From Dyella sp. S184 (GTDB taxonomy: Bacteria; Pseudomonadota; Gammaproteobacteria; Xanthomonadales; Rhodanobacteraceae), in the NCBI RefSeq assembly GCF_009766065.1, contig NZ_LMUE01000012.1, positions 248,001-312,000 of the forward strand: DNA of 64,000 bases. The letters are read 5' to 3'. Of the stretch, positions 8,476 to 23,925 are shown piece after piece. Under the pieces are notes generated by a model. It made no database searches, was not told the DNA's origin, and saw only the letters and a list, made by a program, of their open reading frames with translations. Numbering within the stretch: the first letter of the stretch is position 1; each line of letters starts with the position of its first letter. The translations under genes were made by a program, and so were the position numbers.

Positions 8476-9870
8476 TCAGCGGCGGGCGGTGGCCGCGTTG
8501 CCCAGCGCCATGCCCTTCAGCACGTTCAGCGCCTGCGCCAGCGCGTAGTCGCTGGTGGCGAGCTTGCCATCGGCGGCACTGCCATCGTCGTTGATGTCGG
8601 TGCCGGCCTTGGCGTTCTCATTGGCCAGATGGTTCGGCAGGTCGGCCTCGGAATTGATCAGTGAGGGTCCGCTGTCCGCCTTGTTCACGGTCAGGTCGGC
8701 CAGCGGGATGTCCGGCTTGATGCCTTCGGCCTGGATCGAGGTGCCGTTCGGCGTGTAGTAGCGTGCGGTGGTGATCTTCACGGCGTGATCGGCATCCAAC
8801 GGTATCACGGTTTGCACGACGCCCTTGCCGAAGGTGCGCTGGCCCATGATCAGTGCACGGTGGTTGTCCTTCAACGCGCCGGAAACGATCTCGGCGGCCG
8901 AGGCGGTACCGTTGTTGGTCAGCACGATCATCGGTGCACCGTTGAGCTGGTCGCCGGGATGTGCGCTGAAGCTCAAGTTGGCGTCCTGCAGCCGGCCACG
9001 GGTGGTGACGATGACGCCGGAGTTGAGGAAGTCATCGCTGACCGCCACCGCGGCGTTGAGCAGGCCGCCGGGATTGTTGCGCAGGTCCAGCACGGCACCC
9101 TTCTGCGGGCCGTTCTTGGCGATCAGTTCGCCCAGCTTCTTGTCCAGGTCGCCGCCGGTGTCGTCCTGGAACTGGCTGATCCGTATATAGGCGTAGCCCG
9201 GTTCCAACTCGCGCACCTTGACGCTGCTGACCGCGATGTTCTCGCGTACCAGATGCAGGTCGATCAGCTTGTCGCTCTTGTCGTGGACGATGGTCAGGTC
9301 GATCTTGCTGCCGGGTTTTCCACGCAACTGCTTGAACAGGTCGTCGACATTCTGTGGATCGATCAGGGTGCCGTTGATCTTGACGATGCTGTCGCCGGGC
9401 TTGATGCCCGCGCGCGCCGCTGGCGTGTCATCGATCGGCGAGACGATGCGCAGGCCGCCATCCTCTTCCATCACTTCGATGCCGAGACCGCTGTACTCGC
9501 CGGTGGTGTCTTCGTTGAGCTGGCTCAGGCCGTCCTTGTCCAGGTATTCGCTATGTGGGTCGAGTCCACTGAGCATGCCGGTGATTGCAGCCTTCATCAG
9601 GGTCTTGTTGTCGACCTTTTCTACATAGGCCTGGCGCACCACTTCGTAGACGCGGCTGAAATTGCGAATGTCATCCAGATCCACCTGGTCGGCCGTGGTA
9701 CTGGCATGCGCCGGGGCGTCGGCGCTGCTGTCGGTGGCGGGCAGATCGACCGGTGGTGAGACAACGCTGGCGGCACTGGCTGGCGCGCTCTGCGCGAAGG
9801 CGCACGGCACCGTTAACAGCAGCGGCACGGCCAGCAGCAAGGCGATCTGGTGACGGATGGAAGGACGCAT
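8476..9870 (-). CDS. ctpA: Carboxyl-terminal processing protease, S41 family
   Basis: A 464-residue periplasmic serine protease. The signal peptide ends near 'PCAFAQSA'. After the Ala/Ser-rich spacer come the N-terminal helix region 'FSRVYEVVRQAYVEKVD', a PDZ domain (about 115-200, 'GLGIEVMEEDGGLRIVSP'), and the S41 catalytic core with 'NNGTASAAEIVSGALKDN' holding the nucleophilic Ser and 'FGKGVVQT' holding the Lys. Known role: trims C-termini of periplasmic proteins such as murein hydrolases. The start was set at the Met before the signal peptide; longer frames add an unlikely Arg-rich lead. It lies just downstream of the EnvC-like gene on the same strand, an arrangement also known in Pseudomonas. 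Confidence 0.93.
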   Translation of the reverse strand: MRPSIRHQIALLLAVPLLLTVPCAFAQSAPASAASVVSPPVDLPATDSSADAPAHASTTADQVDLDDIRNFSRVYEVVRQAYVEKVDNKTLMKAAITGMLSGLDPHSEYLDKDGLSQLNEDTTGEYSGLGIEVMEEDGGLRIVSPIDDTPAARAGIKPGDSIVKINGTLIDPQNVDDLFKQLRGKPGSKIDLTIVHDKSDKLIDLHLVRENIAVSSVKVRELEPGYAYIRISQFQDDTGGDLDKKLGELIAKNGPQKGAVLDLRNNPGGLLNAAVAVSDDFLNSGVIVTTRGRLQDANLSFSAHPGDQLNGAPMIVLTNNGTASAAEIVSGALKDNHRALIMGQRTFGKGVVQTVIPLDADHAVKITTARYYTPNGTSIQAEGIKPDIPLADLTVNKADSGPSLINSEADLPNHLANENAKAGTDINDDGSAADGKLATSDYALAQALNVLKGMALGNAATARR

Positions 9871-10016
9871 GAGGGTGACTCCGTGCAACGGACAGACGTC
9901 GCGCGGCCACGCGACGGAAAGGGTGGACAGATGTCTGACAACCGAACCTCGACGTAATTCATCGGATGCCATTCATCGAAAGCTGGAGGCTAGCCTGCGG
10001 CGCCGTGGCGGTGGCG

Positions 10017-11258
10017 TCAACGGCGCTGGCTCAGCCAGCTGCGCGGATCGACCGGCTGGCCGTCCTTGCGCAGTTCGAAATACGTGCCGGTGTTGACGCC
10101 GGTGGGCGCGCTGGCGGTGCCGATCGTCTCACCGGCCTCGACCTGGTCGCCGACGCCATGCAGCAGCGTCTCATTGTTGCCGTACATGCTCATCCAGCCG
10201 TTGCCATGGCTGACGATGATCAGCATGCCGTAACCGCGCAGGAAGCCAGCATAGATCACCCGGCCGCGCGCCACCGCATGGATATCGCTGCCGCCGCTGG
10301 CCTTGATCAGTACGCCGCTGCCGTAGCTGTTGACCACGCCGCTGGCCGGCCACGGCAGGTTGCCGCGGATGTTCGCGCTGGCGCTGCCGACCTCGAGCGG
10401 TGGTGGTGGCAGCTTGTGCCCGGGATGATTCTTCGCGGCCGCCGCGCGCGCCGCGGCTTCGCGGGCTGCCGCTTCGCGTGCGGCCTCGTCGATCGCCTTC
10501 TGCAGCTTGTTGACCAGGTCGTTGAGTGATTGCGCGTTCTGCTTCAGCGCGGCCAGCCGCTGCGCCTGATCCCTGTATTGCGCATCGGTTTCGGCGGCCA
10601 GCTTTTGTTGCGCAGCGCGTTGCTCGGTCAGCGTCTTGGCCTGCTGCTCGCGTTGGGCCTTGGTCGCCTGCAAGGCCTGTTGTTCGGTGGTGATCGCGGT
10701 TTCCACGTCCTGCAGCTTGGTCAGGTCAGCCATCAGCTGCTGCACACGCTGCACCCGGTCCTGCTGGAAGTACTTCGAATAGACCAGTGCCCGCGAGATG
10801 CGCGCCACGTCCTCGTCGCCCAGCAGCAGGCGCAGGTCGGAACCCTGGCCGAGCGCATAGGTGGCGCGCAGCAGGTCAGCGATCGCTGCGCGCTGGCTGT
10901 CCAGCGTCTGTTTCAGAGTGGCGCGCTGCTGCTCCAGCTGGTCCAGCTGCTGCTGCTTGGTGGTCAGCTCGGTGTCGGTTTGGTGCACCGCGCGTGCCGC
11001 GACGGCCAGCGCATTGGCCTGCTTGGCCAGTTCCGCATTGGCGCTGTCGCGCCGCGCGGCAGTATCGGCCTGCTGTTTCGCCAGCGCTTCCATCTTGCTG
11101 CGCAGGTCGGCCAGCTTCTGCTTGGCCGTGGCCTGCTCGGCCTGGCTCTGGCTATTCTGGAGCGCCTGGGCCGGGAGCGCGGTGATGGCGCCGCCAAAGG
11201 CGACGGAAACCAGCAGGCTGGAGATGAACGCGCGGGTGAAGCAGGCGGGATTGGGCAT
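10017..11258 (-). CDS. envC: Murein hydrolase activator, EnvC-like (LytM/M23 domain)
   Basis: A 413-residue periplasmic protein. A signal peptide (about 1-33, ending 'LPAQALQ') is followed by long Gln/Ala-rich coiled coils (about 35-270), an Ala/Arg linker, and a C-terminal LytM domain (about 300-413) with 'GVLIKASGGSDIHAVARGRV' and 'VSHGNGWMSMYGNN'. In active M23 peptidases the metal site is HxxxD and HxH; here those positions read 'GGSDIHAVARG' and 'IIVSHGNG', so the domain looks catalytically degenerate, as in EnvC. Known role: activates amidases for cell separation. The start at 11258 directly precedes the signal peptide. Encoded upstream of ctpA. Confidence 0.88.
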   Translation of the reverse strand: MPNPACFTRAFISSLLVSVAFGGAITALPAQALQNSQSQAEQATAKQKLADLRSKMEALAKQQADTAARRDSANAELAKQANALAVAARAVHQTDTELTTKQQQLDQLEQQRATLKQTLDSQRAAIADLLRATYALGQGSDLRLLLGDEDVARISRALVYSKYFQQDRVQRVQQLMADLTKLQDVETAITTEQQALQATKAQREQQAKTLTEQRAAQQKLAAETDAQYRDQAQRLAALKQNAQSLNDLVNKLQKAIDEAAREAAAREAAARAAAAKNHPGHKLPPPPLEVGSASANIRGNLPWPASGVVNSYGSGVLIKASGGSDIHAVARGRVIYAGFLRGYGMLIIVSHGNGWMSMYGNNETLLHGVGDQVEAGETIGTASAPTGVNTGTYFELRKDGQPVDPRSWLSQRR

Positions 11259-11598
11259 GCGGCGATTATCGCCGAGCCGGGCGACGGGAGCGAGCTGGCT
11301 CACGAGATGGTCCGGCGGTTGCCGATGCCGCTCAACTGGTATGGCCAAGCAGCCGCAACAGGGGGCCGTATCGGCGCACTGGTCATGAGAATGCGCATTC
11401 ACTGGCGGGAAGCCGCGATGAATCCTCACGGCATCGTGATTGGGCATTGTCGGCATGCGTAAGCATATGGACGTCCAAATAACTTTTGACGCGGCGCAAC
11501 AACTGTGCTTTAGTCGGTTTCCACCCTGCGTGCAGCAACGGGGCCCATGGCACCGCTGGCTGCACGCGCCCAGCAAGTCCATAGGCCGTGGAGGCATG
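11259..11598. other. 340-base divergent intergenic region between envC and gltB
   Basis: This stretch holds a good sigma-70 promoter for gltB (11486-11514) and presumably the envC promoter on the other strand. The gltB reading frame stays open back to 11440, but the residues encoded there (Trp, Cys, His-rich) do not look like protein. I see no strong hairpin in the leader. Confidence 0.5.
11486..11514 (+). promoter_or_regulatory. Sigma-70-type promoter of gltBD
   Basis: TTGACG at 11486-11491 and TTTAGT at 11509-11514 are 17 bases apart. Start codon 11599 would leave a leader of about 78 bases. The match is 5/6 and 4/6 to consensus with ideal spacing. Confidence 0.6.
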
Positions 11599-17480
<5,882 letters not shown>

Positions 17481-17549
17481 CCGCAGCGCTGTCCAATCAT
17501 GTGTCAGGTTGATTAAGCTCCAGCTTGATGACGACCAACGGCATGCTGC

Positions 17550-18779
17550 GTGCTCAATAGACTCTGGTTCGGGTTTTTCCTGACTGCTGCGGTAGCGGCG
17601 TTGTCGCGCTGGCTCATTGGTGGCGACGAGGGCGTGTTCGCAGCAGTGGTCGGCTCACTGTTCGACATGGCTGACCTGTCGGTCAAGGTAATGCTGCTGC
17701 TGTTCGGCACGCTGGCACTGTGGTTGGGTTTCCTGCGCATCGCCGAACAGGCCGGGCTGGTCGATCAACTCGCCCGCGTACTGGGGCCGTTGTTCGCGCG
17801 GCTGATGCCAGGCGTACCGCGCGGACACCCGGCGATCGGGCTGATCACGTTGAACTTCGCTGCCAACGCGCTGGGGCTTGACAATGCCGCCACGCCGATC
17901 GGCCTGCGTGCGATGCGCGAGCTGCAGACGTTGAATCCTTCGGCAGACACCGCGAGCAATGCACAGATCCTTTTCCTGGTACTCAACGCCTCGTCGCTGA
18001 CGCTGTTGCCGGTGACCGTGTTCATGTACCGCGCGCAGGCCGGCGCGCATGATCCGACGTTGGTGTTCCTGCCGATCCTGCTGGCGCACTTTGCCGCCAA
18101 CCTCACCGGCCTGCTGTCGGTGGCATACATGCAGCGCCTGAAGCTGTGGGATCCGGTCGTGCTGGCATGGCTGGGCGGTGGTGCGCTGCTGCTCGGCGGT
18201 TTCATCGCGCTGCTGGCTTCGTTGACGGCCGTGGCACTGGCTTCGTTGTCCTCGCTGCTGGGTAATCTGCTGTTGTTCGGCGTGATCATCGCTTTCCTAT
18301 GCGCCGGCGCGTACAAGAAGGTGTCGCTGTTCGAAAGCTTCGTCGAGGGCGCGAAGCAGGGCTTCGAGGTGGCCAAGGATCTGCTGCCCTACCTGATCGC
18401 GATGCTGTGCGCGGTCGGCGTGCTGCGTGCCTCGGGCGCGCTGGATTTCGCGCTGGACGGCATCCGCTGGCTGGTGCTGCACGCGGGCCTGGATGATCGC
18501 TTCGTCGATGCGCTGCCCACGGCGCTGGTGAAACCGTTCTCCGGCAGCGCCGCGCGCGCGATGCTGATCGAGACCATGCACCACTCGGGCGTGGACAGCT
18601 TTCCCGCGCTGCTCGCCGCCACCATTCAGGGCAGTACCGAGACCACGTTCTATGTGGTGGCGGTGTACTTCGGCGTGGTCGGCATCAAGCGCGTGCGGCA
18701 TACCGTGGGCTGCGCGCTGCTGGCCGATCTGGCCGGCGTGCTGGCCTCCATTGCCGTCTGTTACTGGTTCTTCGGCTGA
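17550..18779 (+). CDS. Nucleoside-recognition (Gate) domain membrane protein, SpmA-SpmB fusion type
   Basis: A 409-residue inner-membrane protein with about 9-10 hydrophobic segments. The N-terminal half resembles SpmA ('NFAANALGLDNAATPIGLRA') and the C-terminal half resembles SpmB ('TALVKPFSGSAARAMLIET' and 'STETTFYVVAVYFGVVGIK'), each a Gate/nucleoside-recognition domain. In Bacillus the two are separate spore-maturation proteins; a fused form in non-sporulating Proteobacteria is known but of unclear function. The stop overlaps the next start (TGATG), so it is co-translated with the NRDE protein. The substrate is unknown. Confidence 0.85.
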   Translation: MLNRLWFGFFLTAAVAALSRWLIGGDEGVFAAVVGSLFDMADLSVKVMLLLFGTLALWLGFLRIAEQAGLVDQLARVLGPLFARLMPGVPRGHPAIGLITLNFAANALGLDNAATPIGLRAMRELQTLNPSADTASNAQILFLVLNASSLTLLPVTVFMYRAQAGAHDPTLVFLPILLAHFAANLTGLLSVAYMQRLKLWDPVVLAWLGGGALLLGGFIALLASLTAVALASLSSLLGNLLLFGVIIAFLCAGAYKKVSLFESFVEGAKQGFEVAKDLLPYLIAMLCAVGVLRASGALDFALDGIRWLVLHAGLDDRFVDALPTALVKPFSGSAARAMLIETMHHSGVDSFPALLAATIQGSTETTFYVVAVYFGVVGIKRVRHTVGCALLADLAGVLASIAVCYWFFG

Positions 18780-19552
18780 TGTGCCTGATCGCCTTTGGCT
18801 GGAACGCGCACCCGCACTGGCGCCTGCTGCTGGCCGGCAATCGCGATGAGTTCCATGCGCGTCCCAGTGCGCCGTTGGCGCGCTGGGACGATGCGCCGAT
18901 CATCGGCGGCCGCGATCTGCAAGCCGGTGGTACCTGGCTTGGGGTGACTGATGCGGGGCGCTGCTGCGTAGTGACGAATGTGCGCGATCCACGTGATCCG
19001 CAGCTTGGCGTTTCACGCGGCATGCTGGCGACCGATTACCTTGGCGGCAGCGCGGATGCCAAGGTGCACGCGCAGCAGTTACTGCGCTCGGCGGCGGACT
19101 ACCGGCCATTCAACCTGCTCACCTTCGATGCGCATGATGCGTTCTATCTGGGCAATCGCCCGGAGCCGCGTGCGCAGGCGATAGTTCCCGGTGTGCATGG
19201 CCTGTCGAATGCCGACTTCAACACGCCATGGCCAAAGACGCGTGCGCTGATGCGGTGCCTGCAGGACTGGATCGACGGCGGTGGTGAAGACGACTTCGCG
19301 CTGCTGTTCGCGGCGCTCGCCGATGAACGCGTCGCAGCGGATGCACAGTTGCCAGACACCGGTGTCGGCTTGGAGCGCGAGCGCTGGTTGTCTTCGGCGT
19401 TCATCCGAGGCGAACACTACGGCACGCGTGCCAGCACGGTGGTGGCGATCGGTCATGACGGTAGTGGGGTGATCATGGAACGCCGCTTCGGGCCGAATGG
19501 CCACTTCGAGGGCGAGACGATCTTGCGGACGGCAGGTTTGCCTTCCGCATAA
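18779..19552 (+). CDS. NRDE family protein (TANGO2-like)
   Basis: A 257-residue protein with the family signature 'CLIAFGWNAHPHWRLLLAGN' followed by 'RDEF', which contains the name-giving NRDE motif, then 'GGRDLQAGGTWLGVTDAGR' and a C-terminal 'YGTRASTVVAIG' segment. It starts with Met-Cys, as in N-terminal-nucleophile folds, so Cys2 may become the N-terminal residue. Eukaryotic TANGO2 is linked to heme and lipid handling, and the bacterial role is not settled. It shares the overlap TGATG with the upstream membrane protein. Confidence 0.88.
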   Translation: MCLIAFGWNAHPHWRLLLAGNRDEFHARPSAPLARWDDAPIIGGRDLQAGGTWLGVTDAGRCCVVTNVRDPRDPQLGVSRGMLATDYLGGSADAKVHAQQLLRSAADYRPFNLLTFDAHDAFYLGNRPEPRAQAIVPGVHGLSNADFNTPWPKTRALMRCLQDWIDGGGEDDFALLFAALADERVAADAQLPDTGVGLERERWLSSAFIRGEHYGTRASTVVAIGHDGSGVIMERRFGPNGHFEGETILRTAGLPSA

Positions 19553-19629
19553 CGCTGATCCGTTGCGAGGCCGGCACCTACGCGCACTGTCGATACGATC
19601 GCATGCCGGCGTTGTCGGTCGTTGGCTAG

Positions 19630-21354
<1,725 letters not shown>

Positions 21355-21376
21355 GGCGTGCGGTGAAACCTGCAGC

Positions 21377-21781
21377 TCAGTTCTTCAGCTCGCCATCGAG
21401 GTAATACCAGCGGCCGTATTCGCGCACGAAGCGACTGGTCTCGTGCTGCCGTTGGGCGCGGCCACCGCCGAGGCGGTAGCGGGCGACAAACTCGACTGTC
21501 GCGTGGTCATCATCAACCGTCTCATGCCGCCGGATTTCCAGCCCGAGCCAGCTCGGTGCCGGCTGTTGCGCGGCCAGCCGCAAGGAAGCCGGGCGTGTAT
21601 CGGCATGCCAGCTTGCCAGCAGGTAGTCCTCGCGCCGCAGCACATAGGCGCTGTAGCGCGAGCGCATCAGTTGCTCGGCACTGGCGGCGACTGTGGCACC
21701 GTCGTGCAGGGGTCCGCAGCATTCGGTATATCCGACAGGGTTGCCGCAGGGGCAGGGGGTCAGCGTGTCGATCGACTTCAT
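21377..21781 (-). CDS. YchJ family metal-binding protein (SEC-C motif, UPF0225)
   Basis: A 134-residue protein with a Cys-rich N-terminus 'PCPCGNPVGYTECCGP' (SEC-C-like zinc site) followed by the YchJ core 'LMRSRYSAYVLRREDYLLAS' and a C-terminal NTF2-like 'RFVREYGRWYYLDGE'. Its function is not established. It is convergent with ligB across a 22-base gap. Confidence 0.9.
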   Translation of the reverse strand: MKSIDTLTPCPCGNPVGYTECCGPLHDGATVAASAEQLMRSRYSAYVLRREDYLLASWHADTRPASLRLAAQQPAPSWLGLEIRRHETVDDDHATVEFVARYRLGGGRAQRQHETSRFVREYGRWYYLDGELKN

Positions 21782-21824
21782 GCCGCCTTTGTACCCGCTT
21801 CGGCGGGTTTGTGCAGGTGGGGAT

Positions 21825-22421
21825 TCAGCCGTGCTGGCGTCGCCACACGCGGCAACGGTTGTTGGCCGGCATCGCGATATCGTCGATCAGGGCGAAGCCG
21901 GCTTTGCCTGCCAATGCATCTACCGCTTCGGCATCGCGGATTGCCATTTGCGCGCCGCGGGCCTGCAGCCATTGGTCAAACGCGGCGTTGCTGTCGCTGC
22001 TGTAACGGCCCGCATAGTTGAACGGGCCATAGATGATCAGCGTGGCCTTGGGCGTCGTGACGGTAGTCAGCTGCGCGAACAGGTACTCCACTTCGGACCA
22101 CGCCATGATGTGCAGGGTGTTGGCGCTGAATACTGCGTCGTAGCGCTCAGCAGGCCATGCGCCGGTGACATCGAGTTCCAGCGGCGGTGGCGTGTTCGGC
22201 AGCGCCGCCTCGTCCAGCCATGCGCGGATGCCAGGCAGGTTCTCTGCGCGGTCCGAACTTTGCCAGGTCAGTTGCGGCAGGGCCGCGGCGAAATGCACGG
22301 CATGTTCGCCAGTGCCACTGCCGATCTCCAGAACATGACTATGGCCGGCAAAATGCCGGCGCAGTACATCGAGTATCGGCTCGCGGTTGCGTCTGCACGA
22401 GGGCGAATGCGGTTTCTCCAT
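21825..22421 (-). CDS. DUF938 protein, predicted SAM-dependent methyltransferase
   Basis: A 198-residue cytoplasmic protein. Motif I of class I methyltransferases is 'VLEIGSGTGEHAVHFA', the acidic loop is 'WQSSDRAENL', and the DUF938 signature 'FSANTLHIMAWSEVEYLF' and 'YGPFNYAGRYSSDSN' follow. The substrate is unknown. It stands in a minus-strand run with a small membrane protein upstream, and no operon overlap is visible. Confidence 0.88.
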   Translation of the reverse strand: MEKPHSPSCRRNREPILDVLRRHFAGHSHVLEIGSGTGEHAVHFAAALPQLTWQSSDRAENLPGIRAWLDEAALPNTPPPLELDVTGAWPAERYDAVFSANTLHIMAWSEVEYLFAQLTTVTTPKATLIIYGPFNYAGRYSSDSNAAFDQWLQARGAQMAIRDAEAVDALAGKAGFALIDDIAMPANNRCRVWRRQHG

Positions 22422-22449
22422 CAGGCCGGCATCGATCGTACCGGCGCGA

Positions 22450-22647
22450 TCAGACCGGGCGGCCGCGCAACACGCGTGCCGGCAGCATCAGCAGAGCACC
22501 GAGGAAGGCGAACACCGCGCCGACGGTGAAGCCGACCAGCCGGAATGGCAACAGCAGCAGCCACACGATCGGGTACAGCACCAGCGCCAGCAGGGCGAGC
22601 GGCCAGCAGAACACCAGGAGCAACAGCCAGAGCAGGAAAGCGGCCAT
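22450..22647 (-). CDS. Small hydrophobic membrane protein
   Basis: A 65-residue protein almost wholly hydrophobic, with two likely membrane helices (about 2-23 and 30-57) rich in Leu and Trp and ending 'RVLRGRPV'. The positive C-terminus suggests it faces the cytoplasm. It lies between the DUF938 and NnrU genes on the same strand. I do not recognise a family, but the coding-like composition and short gaps on both sides support a real gene. Confidence 0.65.
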   Translation of the reverse strand: MAAFLLWLLLLVFCWPLALLALVLYPIVWLLLLPFRLVGFTVGAVFAFLGALLMLPARVLRGRPV

Positions 22648-22738
22648 GACACGACCTCGTGCAGATTGGATGAGCGGACTCTAGCGCAGGCGACGGCAGG
22701 TGCACAGATGACTCTTGCCACCCCTGCCGTTTACGCGG

Positions 22739-23317
22739 TCATGCCATCGGATTCACACCGATCAGCCACAGATGCAGCCACAGCGCGAAAACGACCCAGA
22801 CCACGACACCGATGACCACAGTCAGCACGTCACCCTTGATCGAGCCGGCCGGATAAACAGTACCGGCCGTGCGGTCGCGCCGGCGCGACACGGCAAACAG
22901 CACGATTGCCCATAGCAGGAACGTACCGAACAGCACCACGTCGTGCAGCATGCCGGTGGCGAGCAGGTGACCGAAAGCCCACACCTTCACCGCCAGCACC
23001 TGCGGGTGGTGCAGTTTCGCCTTGATGTGGTTGCGTGGCACACGCGCGGCGAAAAACAGCACGAACGCGATCAGCGTGAACAGCGTATTGAGATGACGTA
23101 GCGGCATCGGCGGCACATACAGCAGCACGGGATGCTGGCGGGCCAGCCCGAAGCCCCAGCAGATCAACACGAAACCGATGATCGAGGCCAGCGCGAACAG
23201 ACCTTTCCAGCGTTTCTCGCCCAATCGAGCGATCTGCCGGTTGCGCCAGTCGTTGGCGAAGATGCGCAGGGAGTGCATACCGAGAAAGATCAGCAGGCCA
23301 AGAATCAGCACGGACAT
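22739..23317 (-). CDS. NnrU family membrane protein
   Basis: A 192-residue inner-membrane protein with about five or six helices. NnrU signatures are visible: 'GMHSLRIFANDWRN', 'RHLNTLFTLIAFVLFFAAR', 'LHHPQVLAVKVWAFGHLLAT'. NnrU was named for a link to nitric-oxide reduction, but no nor or nir genes are in the window, so denitrification cannot be inferred here. The conserved His residues could bind heme or a lipid head group. Confidence 0.87.
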   Translation of the reverse strand: MSVLILGLLIFLGMHSLRIFANDWRNRQIARLGEKRWKGLFALASIIGFVLICWGFGLARQHPVLLYVPPMPLRHLNTLFTLIAFVLFFAARVPRNHIKAKLHHPQVLAVKVWAFGHLLATGMLHDVVLFGTFLLWAIVLFAVSRRRDRTAGTVYPAGSIKGDVLTVVIGVVVWVVFALWLHLWLIGVNPMA

Positions 23318-23370
23318 GACGGCTACCTCGCGGATGGGTTCGCTCGAGTATAGGCGCCTACCGGCTTCGG

Positions 23371-23925
23371 TCAGGTGGCGCGGGGCTCGATTCGGATGAT
23401 GAGTGCCAGGGCGTTATGGTGCAGCTTGACCCGACTCGCCGGCGAAGGCCGCCACGCATCGCCCGCGTGTAGCGGGCCGTCAGCCGTACCGATCACGCCG
23501 CGGGCGCAATAGACCAGTACCGTGAATGGATCAGGCAGCTGTTCCCCGGGCTCCTGCCATGCCCGTACCTCGCCGCGTGCCCGCGCACGCCGCACCATCA
23601 GGTTGAAATCGCGCGTCGGCCCATCCACCAAGGTCACCGCCACCCTGGCCTCGCCGGCAAAGGCGAATGGAGCGAACGGTGTGGTCAACGCATGTACGCG
23701 GCCATCTTCCAGCGTCATCGTGAAGCCGTTGCCGTCGAGCAGGGCGATCTGCCGGTCGATGCCGGGGAAGCTGGAGAACGGCGCCGCGCTGTCGACCTTG
23801 GCGATGCTCACGCGCCACAGGAAATCGTCGCTGCCGGCACCCTCCGGATGGACGGCTATTTCGCACGTGCTGCCAAGGCCGTTCTTCCATGGCTGCGGTG
23901 GACAATCGTGCAGTCGGATGATCAT
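23371..23925 (-). CDS. HutD/Ves family cupin protein
   Basis: A 184-residue beta-rich protein with the HutD signature 'PQPWKNGLGSTCEIAVHPEG' and 'WRVSIAKVDSAAPFSSFPG', a single cupin barrel without an obvious metal triad. In Pseudomonas HutD sits with histidine-utilisation genes and is thought to limit high flux. No hut genes are present here, so that role is not supported by context. The start overlaps the dinG stop by 4 bases, so it is translated with the helicase. Confidence 0.85.
   Translation of the reverse strand: MIIRLHDCPPQPWKNGLGSTCEIAVHPEGAGSDDFLWRVSIAKVDSAAPFSSFPGIDRQIALLDGNGFTMTLEDGRVHALTTPFAPFAFAGEARVAVTLVDGPTRDFNLMVRRARARGEVRAWQEPGEQLPDPFTVLVYCARGVIGTADGPLHAGDAWRPSPASRVKLHHNALALIIRIEPRAT

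Noticed and set aside
22739-23317. Marker of a denitrification cluster
   Set aside because: NnrU alone is not evidence; no nitrite or nitric-oxide reductase genes are in the window.
23371-23925. Part of a histidine-utilisation operon
   Set aside because: HutD-like sequence is clear, but no hutH, hutU or hutI lies next to it; it is coupled to dinG.
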